This document shows, one piece after another, positions 42,366 through 50,779 of a stretch of DNA of 64,000 nucleotides; position 1 is the first letter of the stretch, and every line of letters starts with the position of its first letter. The translations under genes and the position numbers were made by a program. Location: assembly GCA_016875225.1 (NCBI GenBank), contig VGRW01000003.1, positions 1 through 64,000 of the forward strand, in the 5' to 3' direction. This DNA is from Deltaproteobacteria bacterium (lineage in GTDB: Bacteria > Myxococcota_A > UBA9160 > SZUA-336). The notes beneath the pieces are model-generated. The model did not search any database, was not told the origin of the DNA, and saw nothing but the letters and a program-made list of their open reading frames with translations.

Positions 42366-43469
42366 ATGGGCGCGCCCTTCTACCGGCTCTACGGCGCCGA
42401 GATCAGCTACTTCACCGCGAAGGTGCGGCCGGCGCTTCGCGCGAAGGCGGTGCACTTCGTCGAGCTGCTGGCCACGCCCGCCGTGTACCGCGAGGTGATC
42501 GTCCCGCGAACGGGGCTCGCGTTCATCCCGATCGTCGTCACGCCCGAGGGTGAGACCTGGCAGGACACGAGCGAGATCCTCGACCGGCTCGAGGCGCGCT
42601 TTCCCGAGCCGGCGCTCCTGCCGCCCTCGCCGCTGCTGCGCACGGTCGCGTCCCTGCTCGAGGTCTACGCCGACGAGTTCATGCTGCTTCCGGCGATGCA
42701 CTACCGCTGGAGCTTTCCCGAGAGCGAGGCGAAGGCCCGCGCGGACTTCGCCGCGACCAATGGCGACCCGGCAGCCGCCAGCCGCTTCGCGGACCGGATG
42801 AAGGGAAGCCTGCCCGCGCTCGGAGTGACGCCGGCCTCGGGTCCCGCGATCGAGGCACACCTGCGCGACCTGCTGTCCCGGCTCGAGGCGCTGCTCGAGC
42901 AGACGCCCTTCCTGCTCGGCGGGCGGATTTCGCAGGCCGATTGCTCGCTGATCGGCCCGCTCTACGCGCACCTCTACTGCGACGCCGTCCCCGGGCGGCT
43001 GCTGCGAGCGACCGCGCCGCGCGTCTGTCATTGGATCGAGCGCTGCAATCACCCCGACCCCGAGCCGCGCGGCGACTGGCTCGAGGACTCGCGAGCGGCG
43101 GAGCTTCTGCGACCGCTGCTCTCGCTCGTCGGCGCCGACGCGGTTCCGGTCGTGCTCGACGGCGTGCGCGCGGTCGAGACCTGGGCCGACGGCTGCGCCG
43201 ATCCGCACGCCGCGATCCCGCGCGGCGTCGGCGTGCACGCGACGTCGCTGCGCGGAACTCCGCTCTCGCGCCACACCAGCCCGTACACGCTCTGGATGCT
43301 GCAGCGACCGCTCGACACGCTCGCCGCGCTTTCCCGCGACTCGATCGCGCAGGTCGGCCGCGCGCTCGCCGGCACCGGCCTGGAGGACTGGCTCGGATAC
43401 CGGCCGAGGCATCGGCTCGGCAAGCGCGGCACGAAGCTCGCGTTCGAGGTCGAGGCTCCGCGCCGCTAG
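42366..43469 (+). CDS. Glutathione S-transferase-like protein
   Basis: A 367-residue protein with an N-terminal thioredoxin-fold GST domain (YRLYGAEISYFTAKVRPALR; QDTSEILDRLEARFPEPALL) and a helical C-terminal domain to about residue 235 (PFLLGGRISQADCSLIGPLY). An extra 120-residue tail follows (CADPHAAIPRGVGVHATSLR), longer than in typical GSTs. No Ser/Tyr at the usual catalytic position stands out. The role of the tail is unknown. The ATG follows kup with one base between, and its TAG shares a CTAG with the stop of the convergent chrA. Confidence 0.8.
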   Translation: MGAPFYRLYGAEISYFTAKVRPALRAKAVHFVELLATPAVYREVIVPRTGLAFIPIVVTPEGETWQDTSEILDRLEARFPEPALLPPSPLLRTVASLLEVYADEFMLLPAMHYRWSFPESEAKARADFAATNGDPAAASRFADRMKGSLPALGVTPASGPAIEAHLRDLLSRLEALLEQTPFLLGGRISQADCSLIGPLYAHLYCDAVPGRLLRATAPRVCHWIERCNHPDPEPRGDWLEDSRAAELLRPLLSLVGADAVPVVLDGVRAVETWADGCADPHAAIPRGVGVHATSLRGTPLSRHTSPYTLWMLQRPLDTLAALSRDSIAQVGRALAGTGLEDWLGYRPRHRLGKRGTKLAFEVEAPRR

Positions 43470-44806
43470 CGCAGCAGAGAGATGCAGAGACCCGCGAGCG
43501 CGCTTCCCGCGAGCGTCGCGGTCAGGCCGATCCGGAACCGGAGCAGCGCGACGCACGCGCCGAGCGAGAGTGCGAGCGCCCACGGATCCAGGCTCTCCCA
43601 TGCTGGAACCGTGAGGTACAGTCCCGCCGCCTCGGTGATTTCGACGCGCGCGAAGACCACGTGCAGCGCGAACCAGAGCGCGAGGTTCGCGATCACGCCC
43701 ACGACGGCGGCCATGATGCACTGCAGCGCGGCGGCCAGCCTCGGCTCGCCGCGCAGCCGCTCGACGTAAGGTGCGCCCAGGAAGATCCAGAGGAAGCTCG
43801 GCACGAACGTGACCCAGCTCGCGAGCAGCGATCCAGCGATTCCTGCCGCGATCGGGAACGACACCCCCGCGTGTCGGTAGGCGGCGAGGAAGCCCACGAA
43901 CTGCACGACCATGATCAGCGGTCCGGGAGTGGTCTCGGCCAGACCCAGCCCGTCGAGCATCTCGGGCGCCGAGAGCCAGCCATAGCTCTCGACCGCGCGC
44001 TGCGCGACGTAGGCGAGCACCGCGTAGGCGCCGCCGAACGTGACGACCGCGGTCTGGCTGAAGAACACGCCGAGCCGCGTGAAGACGTCGCTCGGCCCGA
44101 GCCACCACGCGCAGGCGAGAGTCGGCCCGAACCAGAGCGGAAGGAAGATCGCAAGCACGCGAAGCGCGCGGGTGGTGCCGGATCCGTGATCCCTGCCCGG
44201 GCCGGGCTCCGGGGCCGACGCCGTCGAGACGATCCAGCCGACCCGACTCGCGACGACTCCGATCGCGCCCGAGGCGAGCACGACCAGCGGGAACGGAACG
44301 GCGAACAGGAACAGCGCGGCGAACGCCAGGACCGCGACCCAGCGCTGCAGCCGCGCGGCGAGCACGCGCCGGCCGATTCGCAGCGCCGCCTCTAGCACGA
44401 GCGCGAGCACCGCGGCTTTGATGCCCGAGAAGAGCGCTGCCACCGCCGGGAGCGCCCCGAACTGCACGTAGACGATCGAGAGCGCGAGGATCGCCGCGAA
44501 GCCCGGCAGCACGAAGAGCGCGCCCGCCGCGAGGCCGCCGCGAGTGCCGTGCAGGCTCCAGCCGAGGTAGGTCGCGAGCTGCTGCGCCTCGGGCCCGGGC
44601 AGCAGCGTGCAGAACGAGAGCGCGTGCAGGAAGCGCGCCTCGTCGAACCAGCGCTTCTCGTCGACGAGGATCCGGTGCATGACGGCGATCTGGCCCGCCG
44701 GACCGCCGAAGCTCTGGGCCGCGACGCGCGCCCAGACGCCCAAGGCCTCGGAGAACGGGATCGGCGCGGGCGACGGGCTCAGGAAAAGCTGTCCCACTCG
44801 CCGCAC
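43466..44806 (-). CDS. chrA: Chromate transporter, two-domain ChrA
   Basis: A 446-residue CHR-family permease. Two homologous halves each begin with the family motif: WARVAAQSFGGPAGQIAVMH near 27 and SQTAVVTFGGAYAVLAYVAQ near 250. LLPGPEAQQLATYLG near 68 and ETTPGPLIMVVQFVG near 290 are the paired second motifs. About ten helices are present. The family exports chromate or moves related oxyanions such as sulfate. The start at 44806 lies inside the end of lapB (28-base overlap), which suggests coupling. Its stop shares a CTAG with the GST-like gene. Confidence 0.9.
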   Translation of the reverse strand: MRRVGQLFLSPSPAPIPFSEALGVWARVAAQSFGGPAGQIAVMHRILVDEKRWFDEARFLHALSFCTLLPGPEAQQLATYLGWSLHGTRGGLAAGALFVLPGFAAILALSIVYVQFGALPAVAALFSGIKAAVLALVLEAALRIGRRVLAARLQRWVAVLAFAALFLFAVPFPLVVLASGAIGVVASRVGWIVSTASAPEPGPGRDHGSGTTRALRVLAIFLPLWFGPTLACAWWLGPSDVFTRLGVFFSQTAVVTFGGAYAVLAYVAQRAVESYGWLSAPEMLDGLGLAETTPGPLIMVVQFVGFLAAYRHAGVSFPIAAGIAGSLLASWVTFVPSFLWIFLGAPYVERLRGEPRLAAALQCIMAAVVGVIANLALWFALHVVFARVEITEAAGLYLTVPAWESLDPWALALSLGACVALLRFRIGLTATLAGSALAGLCISLLR

Positions 44807-45864
44807 TGAGGACAGCGGAAGTGCAGCGTCGAGTCCTGCGCGCCGCAGCCGCGGCAGGCCATGCGCCGCGGCTCGGGCGAGAGCCGGGTGAGCAGCTCCT
44901 CGAAGGCCTTGCGCGCCTCGTCGTCGCGGTGCTCGGCCAGCAGGATCCGTCCGATCTCCGCGTGCGCATCGAGACAGTCGGAATCCTGGTCGAGGAGCCG
45001 GCGCAGGATCGCGAGCGCCTCGTCGACGCGCTTGCGCGCCGAGAGCGTGCGCGCGAGCCAGAGGCTCGCCTCGCGATCGTCCGGCTCCGCGTCCAGACGC
45101 TCCCGCAGGATGGCCTCGAAGCCCGAGAGGTCGCCGGACTTCGCGTGCGCGTCCGAAAGGCGCCGGTACAGAAGCGCTCCGATCGCGGGATGCAGGCCGA
45201 ACGCGCGCCGGAACAGCGCGGATGCCTTCCTGTAGCTGGCCTCGCGCACACGCTGGTCGCCGAGCGCGACGTATGCTTCGGCGCAGGACGCGTCCTGCGC
45301 GAGCGCGCGCTTGAACGCCCTGCGGGCCTCCGCATCGCGGCCACGAGCCGCGGCGACACGCCCCAGGCCCGTCCAGAGGTGCGCCGAGATCCGTGCGGAC
45401 TCCGGGTCGCGAACGCCGATCCGCTTGCGCACCTCGAGCGCGCCTTGCCAGTCGCCCGCGTCGATGCGAATCCGCTCCAGCGCGCGCAGAGCCTGCAGAT
45501 TGTCGGGCTCGAGCTCGAGCAGGTTCTGGAACGCTTCGGCGGAGCGCTTGAGAAAGCCGCCGGCGCGGAAGTCGAGCGCCAGGCCGAGCAGCGCCTCGCG
45601 CCTGAGCTCGCGCGAGATGTCGGTGCGCAGCAGAAGGTTCTGGTGGATCTGGATCGCGCGTCCGATGTCCCCGCGCAGGCGGTACAGGTTCGCCAGCGCC
45701 AGGTAGACGTCCGAGGACGACGAGTCCACGCGCGCGGCCTCGGCGAGCGCCTTCTCGGCCGCGGGAAGGTCGCCGGCCAGCACGAAATGGAGCGCGCTGC
45801 GCAGCTGCGCCGCGGCCGTGCGCTCCGGCGCGGCGGGCGCTCTCCTGCGCAGCCAGTCGCGCAC
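44779..45864 (-). CDS. lapB: LapB-type TPR protein with rubredoxin-like tail
   Basis: A 361-residue LapB (YciM), which in enterobacteria tunes lipopolysaccharide synthesis by promoting turnover of LpxC through FtsH. Tetratricopeptide repeats run from about 20 to 310, with typical AYVALGDQRVREASYRKAS and CLDAHAEIGRILLAEHRDDE. The C-terminus has a metal centre with CRGCG near 335 and CPQCGEWDSFS at the end, exactly as in LapB. E. coli LapB has an N-terminal membrane helix; here the N-terminus (RDWLRRRAPAAPERTAAAQL) is charged and no helix is visible. It sits just downstream of lapA, the usual partner. Confidence 0.92.
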   Translation of the reverse strand: MRDWLRRRAPAAPERTAAAQLRSALHFVLAGDLPAAEKALAEAARVDSSSSDVYLALANLYRLRGDIGRAIQIHQNLLLRTDISRELRREALLGLALDFRAGGFLKRSAEAFQNLLELEPDNLQALRALERIRIDAGDWQGALEVRKRIGVRDPESARISAHLWTGLGRVAAARGRDAEARRAFKRALAQDASCAEAYVALGDQRVREASYRKASALFRRAFGLHPAIGALLYRRLSDAHAKSGDLSGFEAILRERLDAEPDDREASLWLARTLSARKRVDEALAILRRLLDQDSDCLDAHAEIGRILLAEHRDDEARKAFEELLTRLSPEPRRMACRGCGAQDSTLHFRCPQCGEWDSFS

Positions 45865-45865
45865 G

Positions 45866-46186
45866 CTAGACCCTCTGCGCGCTCGTCGGGCTCGCGGTGT
45901 CGGCGGCGATCGGCAGGGTGCGGAGCCCGTGGACCTCCTGCTCCAGCTCCCCGACCCGCTTCTGCTGCCGTCGCACCTGCAGCTTGAGGCGCAGGATCGC
46001 CAGGCCGCACGCGCCGAGCGCGATCGCGGCTCCGGCGAGCACCGCGGCGAGCAGCAGCATCCAGAGCGGCTCCTCCAGCGTCACGCCGAGCATGCGCACC
46101 GGAACGGGCTGCTGGTTGGCCGCCACGAAGTACGCGACTGCCAGCGCGAGGAGCAGCGCGAGCACGAGCGAGATCCAGGTCCTCAT
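45866..46186 (-). CDS. lapA: LapA-like inner-membrane protein (DUF1049)
   Basis: A 106-residue protein with two hydrophobic helices (ISLVLALLLALAVAYFVAAN and LLAAVLAGAAIALGACG) around the conserved NQQPVPVRMLG. It ends in a coiled coil (LQVRRQQKRVGELEQEV). It is the partner of LapB in lipopolysaccharide regulation. The stop and the lapB start are separated by one base, and the ATG overlaps the upstream HIT gene's stop, so the three genes are coupled. Confidence 0.88.
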   Translation of the reverse strand: MRTWISLVLALLLALAVAYFVAANQQPVPVRMLGVTLEEPLWMLLLAAVLAGAAIALGACGLAILRLKLQVRRQQKRVGELEQEVHGLRTLPIAADTASPTSAQRV

Positions 46187-46683
46187 CGCGCGACTCGCTC
46201 CTGGAAGACCGGCAGCAGCCTCGCGTAGGTGCGCTCGAGATGTGTCGGAATCACGCGAATCTCCCCGATCGAGGTCATGAAATTCACGTCGCCGTTCCAG
46301 CGCGGGACGACGTGGAAGTGCAGATGATCGGCAAATCCCGCTCCCGCCGCGGCTCCGAAGTTCGCGCCCACGTTCAATCCGTCACAAGCATAGACCTCTT
46401 CGAGGATCTCGGCGCACGCAGAGACGCGATCGAAGAGCTCCGCACGCGCCTCGGGATCCAGATCGTGGAGTCTCGCGACGTGCGCGTTCGGCGCGACCAT
46501 CAGGTGGCCGGCCGCGTACGGGTAGCGGTTCAGCAACACGAAGACGTGTCGGCCGCGGAACAGGATCAGGCGCTCGCGGTCGGCGACCGGAGTCGCGGGC
46601 TCGCAGAAAATGCAGCCGCGGGGCCCGCGCGCGCCCTCGATGTACTCCATGCGCCAGGGCGCCCAGAGCGGCTGCCCCGGCAC
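46183..46683 (-). CDS. HIT-family nucleotide hydrolase
   Basis: A 166-residue HIT protein, nucleotidyl hydrolase or transferase acting on nucleotides such as Ap4A. It has an N-terminal zinc-type loop (GCIFCEP), then the HIT strand VFVLLNRYPYAAGHLMVAPN and the catalytic triad HLHFHVVPRW near residue 127. The GTG at 46683 gives PGQPLWAPWRMEYIEGA, the opening shared with mycobacterial-type Ap4A phosphorylase-like proteins; the longer frame runs into ihfB. It is inserted between ihfB and lapA, which are adjacent in enterobacteria. Confidence 0.88.
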   Translation of the reverse strand: MPGQPLWAPWRMEYIEGARGPRGCIFCEPATPVADRERLILFRGRHVFVLLNRYPYAAGHLMVAPNAHVARLHDLDPEARAELFDRVSACAEILEEVYACDGLNVGANFGAAAGAGFADHLHFHVVPRWNGDVNFMTSIGEIRVIPTHLERTYARLLPVFQERVAR

Positions 46684-46714
46684 GCGCGAATCCCCGCTCA
46701 AGGCGGATCGCCCG

Positions 46715-47059
46715 TCAGCGGTGACCGCCCGGACCCGCACCGGGCCGGAGCGGCGGCGCAGCGCCGGCCTCGAGCTTGCGCTTGGCCTCGATGCGCTCCT
46801 TCAGCTCCTTGCCGACCTTGAAGAACGGCGTGCGCTTGGCGGGGATCTTGACCTCTTCGCCGGTCTTGGGATTGCGACCCTCGCGCGCCTCGCGAACCTT
46901 CACCTGGAAGCTCCCGAAGCCGCGAATCTCGATCCGATCGCCTTTTCGCAGCGCGTCGGTCATGCAGTCGAAGATCGTGTTCACGACCGTCTCGGTGTCT
47001 TTCTTCGAGACGTGCGGAACCTTGATCGACACGCGCTCGATCAAGTCGCTCTTGGTCAT
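46715..47059 (-). CDS. ihfB: Integration host factor, beta subunit
   Basis: A DNA-bending protein of about 114 residues in the HU/IHF family. It begins TKSDLIERVSIKVPHVSKKD and carries RIEIRGFGSFQVKVREAREG plus the arm motif GRNPKTGEEVKIPAKRTPFF. The C-terminal extension (about 20 residues, rich in Gly, Pro and Ala) is lineage-specific. I took the ATG at 47059; a GTG at 47077 is a longer alternative. Order rpsA-ihfB is conserved across proteobacteria, supporting IHF-beta over HU. Confidence 0.92.
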   Translation of the reverse strand: MTKSDLIERVSIKVPHVSKKDTETVVNTIFDCMTDALRKGDRIEIRGFGSFQVKVREAREGRNPKTGEEVKIPAKRTPFFKVGKELKERIEAKRKLEAGAAPPLRPGAGPGGHR

Positions 47060-47098
47060 TCCCGAGAGGTCCCCCACCCGCCTATCTCCGTATTTTGG

Positions 47099-48829
47099 TT
47101 ATTCGTCCGAGCCACTCGAGCCGCCCCCGCCGCGCAGCCGCGAGAGCGCGTCCTGCGAGAAGAGGTCGCCGAGCGTGGCCTTCTGCGTGCCCGTCTGCGC
47201 CGCGACGCGCTTGATCGCCGCGCGCTCCTCGCGCTCCAGGATCGCCCGCATCGACAACGCGATCTTCTGCTCCGACGCGTCGACGCGCACGACCAGCGCC
47301 TCGACCTCGTCACCGATCTTGCAGACGTCGTTCAGGTTCTGGACGTCGCGCCCGACCTCGGAGGCGTAGACCAGCCCCTCGATGCCCTCGTCGACCTCCA
47401 CGAACACGCCGAAGTCCGCGATGCTCGTGACCTTGCCCTTGATCCGGCTGCCGACCGGGAACTTCCGCGGCACCTCGTCCCAGGGGTTCGGCTGCAGCTG
47501 CTTCAGGCCGAGCGAGAACTTCTCGCTCTCGGTGTCGACCTTCAGCACCACCGCGTCGAGCTCGTCTCCCTTCTTGAACAGCTCCTTGGGGTCGCGGATC
47601 TTCTGCGTCCAGGAGATGTCGGAGACGTGGATCAGACCGTCGATCCCCTCCTCGATGCCGACGAAGACACCGAAGTTGGTCACGTTGCGGACCACGCCGT
47701 GCACCTTGGTGCCGGCCGGGTAGCGCTCCTCGAGCAGCGACCACGGATTCGGCTCGGTCTGCTTCATGCCGAGCGAGATCTTCCGGTTCTGCGAATCGAC
47801 CTCGAGCACGAGCACGTCGACCTCGTCGCCGATCGCCACCACCTTCGACGGGTGCTTCACGCGCTTGGTCCAGCTCATCTCGGAGATGTGGATCAGGCCC
47901 TCGATGCCCGGCTCGAGCTCCACGAACGCGCCGTAGTCCGCCAGCGACACCACCTTCCCGTGCAGGCGCAGGCCGATCGGGTAGCGGTCGCCGATCGAGA
48001 TCCACGGATCGGGCTGGGTCTGTTTCAGGCCCAGTGACACGCGCTCGGTCTCGGGATCGAACTTCAGCACGCGCACGCGCACTTGGTCGCCGACCTGGAA
48101 GACCTCCGACGGATGCGAGATGCGGCCCCACGACATGTCCGTGATGTGCAGCAACCCGTCGATGCCGCCGAGATCGATGAACGCGCCGTAGTCGGTGATG
48201 TTCTTGACGATGCCCTCGACGACCAGACCCTCCTTCAGGATCTCGAGCGTCTTCTGGCGCAGCGACTGTCGCTCGGTCTCGAGCAGCGCGCGGCGCGAGA
48301 GCACGATGTTTCCGCGCCGCTTGTTGAACTTGATGATCTTGAACTTCTGGTTCTCGCCGATCATGCGGTCCAGGTTGCGCACCGGGCGCAGATCGACCTG
48401 GCTGCCGGGCAGGAACGCCTTCACGCCCTTCAGGCTGACCGACAGGCCGCCCTTCACGCGCCCGTTGATCACGCCCTCGACGACTTCCTGATCGTCGTAG
48501 GCTTTCTGCAGGTGATCCCAGACGCGCAGGCGATCGGCCTTCTCCTTGGAGAGCACGATCACGCCGTCGTCGTTCTCGGACTGCTCGACGAGGACTTCGA
48601 CCTTCTGTCCGACCTCGATCCGTGCAACGCCGTCGTCGTCGGCGAACTCCCAGGTGGCGATCATCCCCTCCGATTTGCATCCGACGTCCACGAGGACGAA
48701 CTCCGGATCCACGGAAAGAACGGTGCCAGTGACGACCTGGCCCTCCTTCGCGAGCGTCTGGCTGCTTTCGAAGAGGTCCGCGAACGACTCGTCCGCGGGA
48801 GCGGTGGGGGTTTGTACTTGGTCTGACAT
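47099..48829 (-). CDS. rpsA: 30S ribosomal protein S1
   Basis: A 576-residue S1 with six S1 RNA-binding domains, which unfolds mRNA on the 30S subunit. The repeats appear as GTVLSVDPEFVLVDVGCKSE (first), GLSVSLKGVKAFLPGSQVDL (second), GIVKNITDYGAFIDLGGIDG (third), GKVVSLADYGAFVELEPGIE (fourth), GVVRNVTNFGVFVGIEEGID (fifth) and GKVTSIADFGVFVEVDEGIE (sixth). The C-terminal tail is rich in Gly and Ser. Length matches proteobacterial S1. It follows tyrA after only 16 bases, without the cmk and aroA genes that usually lie between them. Confidence 0.97.
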   Translation of the reverse strand: MSDQVQTPTAPADESFADLFESSQTLAKEGQVVTGTVLSVDPEFVLVDVGCKSEGMIATWEFADDDGVARIEVGQKVEVLVEQSENDDGVIVLSKEKADRLRVWDHLQKAYDDQEVVEGVINGRVKGGLSVSLKGVKAFLPGSQVDLRPVRNLDRMIGENQKFKIIKFNKRRGNIVLSRRALLETERQSLRQKTLEILKEGLVVEGIVKNITDYGAFIDLGGIDGLLHITDMSWGRISHPSEVFQVGDQVRVRVLKFDPETERVSLGLKQTQPDPWISIGDRYPIGLRLHGKVVSLADYGAFVELEPGIEGLIHISEMSWTKRVKHPSKVVAIGDEVDVLVLEVDSQNRKISLGMKQTEPNPWSLLEERYPAGTKVHGVVRNVTNFGVFVGIEEGIDGLIHVSDISWTQKIRDPKELFKKGDELDAVVLKVDTESEKFSLGLKQLQPNPWDEVPRKFPVGSRIKGKVTSIADFGVFVEVDEGIEGLVYASEVGRDVQNLNDVCKIGDEVEALVVRVDASEQKIALSMRAILEREERAAIKRVAAQTGTQKATLGDLFSQDALSRLRGGGGSSGSDE

Positions 48830-48845
48830 TAGCTGCGTCGAACTC

Positions 48846-49682
48846 CTATTCGTTCCGTTCCAATCGCTCGCTGATCACCTGGCCGTCTCGCAGCGCTTCC
48901 TCGAGTCCCTCTCGATCTCCGCGACTCAATGCGTCCAGCAACCTTCCCAGGTTCTTCGAAAATCGCGCTGCCTCTTCGGCGACGCGGCGGCGATTCATGA
49001 GCAAAATCTCGCACCAGAGCTTGGGGTTGGCTCGCGCGATGCGGATGAAATCACGCAGGCCCGGTCCTGCCAACCCCAGTCGATGATCCCGCGGCAGCCC
49101 GGCTGCGTAAGCAAATGCGATCAGATGCGGCGCATGCGAGAGAGTGGCCGCGATCGTGTCGTGCTCCTCGGGCGACATCCGAACTGTCGTGGAGCCGAGA
49201 CACTGCCAGAATTCCTCAATCCGGTCCACTACTTCAGGGGTCTCCCCGCCGGAGAGCGCCAGAATGCAGGGCGCGCCCGCGAAAAGCGAGGCGTCGGCGG
49301 CCGCAAAGCCGGTGCGATCGCCGCCCGCCATCGGATGCGCGCCGACGCAGTTCTCGGGCCAGGGAAGGTGCCTTCGCGCCAGCTCCGCCACCGGCCCCTT
49401 CACGCTCGCGAGGTCCGTGAGCAGCGTCGTGGGCCGCAGGTGCCGCGCCGCCGCGCGGAGCGTTTCGCCCATGACTTCGAGCGGGACGGCCAGAACCAGC
49501 AGATCGGCCCAGGCGGCCGCCTCGGGGAGCGTCACCAGAGGTATGGCGCCCGCGTCGGCCAGCGCCGGATCGACGCCGCGAACCTGCCCCGCCGCCCCTA
49601 GCTCGAGCGCCGCGAGCGCAGCGGAGCCGCCCATCAGGCCAAGGCCCACCACGGCCACGCGCTCGAACACGGGCCGGGTCAA
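48846..49682 (-). CDS. tyrA: Prephenate dehydrogenase
   Basis: A 278-residue TyrA that oxidises and decarboxylates prephenate to 4-hydroxyphenylpyruvate for Tyr. The NAD loop is VVGLGLMGGSAALAALELG near 11. The catalytic region is NCVGAHPMAGGDRTGF near 110, with SHAPHLIAFAYA (His near 190) and LRDFIRIARANPKLW near 215 completing it. It has no fused chorismate mutase or ACT domain. Prephenate versus arogenate preference cannot be told. It overlaps the aminotransferase gene by four bases. Confidence 0.93.
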   Translation of the reverse strand: MTRPVFERVAVVGLGLMGGSAALAALELGAAGQVRGVDPALADAGAIPLVTLPEAAAWADLLVLAVPLEVMGETLRAAARHLRPTTLLTDLASVKGPVAELARRHLPWPENCVGAHPMAGGDRTGFAAADASLFAGAPCILALSGGETPEVVDRIEEFWQCLGSTTVRMSPEEHDTIAATLSHAPHLIAFAYAAGLPRDHRLGLAGPGLRDFIRIARANPKLWCEILLMNRRRVAEEAARFSKNLGRLLDALSRGDREGLEEALRDGQVISERLERNE

Positions 49683-50779
49683 TTGCGGAGCTCCCGCGCC
49701 AGGGTCGCGAGGAAGCGCTCGTTCTCGCGCTCGGTTCCGACCGAGACGCGAAGATGGGTGGTGAGGCCGAAGCCGCCGAGCGGCCGGGTGATCACCCCGC
49801 TGCGCAGCAGGCGGTCGTTCAGGGCGTCCGCTCCGGGTCCGACCTCGACGCAGATGAAGTTCGCGTCGCTCGCGGCGAAGCGGAGCCCGAGCGCGCGCAG
49901 GCCGGCCTCGAGCTGGGCGAGCCCCGCGTGCGTGACGGCTCGGATCCGATCGAGGTGCTCGCCGTCGGCCAGCGCCGCGCAGGCGGCGACCTGCGCCAGG
50001 CTGCTCACGATGAACGGGTGACGCGCGCGCTCCAGGTACGCGATCAGCTCGGGATGCCCCACCGCGTAGCCGACGCGCAGGCCCGCCAGCGCGTAGGCCT
50101 TCGAGAAGGTGCGCAGCACCACCAGCGTCGGCCGCTCGCGAAGCGCGGCAATGGCGTCGGGAAAGTCGGAGCGGCGCACGAACTCGACGTACGCCTCGTC
50201 GGCGACGAGCACGACCCGCTCCGGCAGCTCCTTCACCAGGCGCGCGAAATCAGCCGCGCCGAGCGACGTGCCAGTCGGGTTGTTGGGATTGGCGAGGAAG
50301 ACCAGCCGGGTGCGCGGGCCGACGGCCGCGAGCGTGGCGCCGACGTCCGCGCGCAGCTCCGCGTCGAGCGGCACGCGGACGGCGCTCGCGCCCGCGCCCT
50401 GCGTCGCGATCGGGTACATCGCGAAGCTCGGCCACGGGAAGACGCACTGGTCGCCCGGCCCCAGGAAGCACTTCGCGAGCAGCTCCAGGATTCCGTCGGA
50501 GCCGGCCGCGAGGCAGAGCGAATCTCCGCCGACACCGAGCTTTGTCGCCAGCGCCGCGCGCAGCCGGAAGCAGGAATCGTCGGGGTAGCGGTTCAGCTCC
50601 TCGGCGGCCGCGAAGATCGCCTCGATCACGCGGCGCGACGGTCCGAGCGGGCTCTCGTTCGACGCCAGCTTGATCGAGCCCTCGATGCCGAGCTCCCGCT
50701 CCAGCTCCTCGACCGGCTTTCCCGGCACGTACGGCGCCAGGTCGCGGACGTGGGGGTTCACGAGATCGCGGATCTTCAC
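49679..50779 (-). CDS. hisC: HisC-like aminotransferase of the aromatic operon
   Basis: A 366-residue PLP aminotransferase of the histidinol-phosphate type. It shows LASNESPLGPSRRVIEAI near 40, FLANPNNPTGTSLG near 160 and VLVADEAYVEFVR (Asp) near 195. FSKAYALAGLRVGYAVG near 225 holds the PLP Lys, and LRVSVGTERENERFL closes it. Because the gene lies between pheA and tyrA, with four-base overlaps on both sides (GTG start at 50779), it probably acts on phenylpyruvate and hydroxyphenylpyruvate to make Phe and Tyr. Action on histidinol phosphate is not excluded. Confidence 0.9.
   Translation of the reverse strand: MKIRDLVNPHVRDLAPYVPGKPVEELERELGIEGSIKLASNESPLGPSRRVIEAIFAAAEELNRYPDDSCFRLRAALATKLGVGGDSLCLAAGSDGILELLAKCFLGPGDQCVFPWPSFAMYPIATQGAGASAVRVPLDAELRADVGATLAAVGPRTRLVFLANPNNPTGTSLGAADFARLVKELPERVVLVADEAYVEFVRRSDFPDAIAALRERPTLVVLRTFSKAYALAGLRVGYAVGHPELIAYLERARHPFIVSSLAQVAACAALADGEHLDRIRAVTHAGLAQLEAGLRALGLRFAASDANFICVEVGPGADALNDRLLRSGVITRPLGGFGLTTHLRVSVGTERENERFLATLARELRN

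Noticed and set aside
42354-46010. A 1218-codon open frame spanning the GST, chrA and lapB region
   Set aside because: It runs in a different frame from all three well-supported genes and has an Arg-rich composition.
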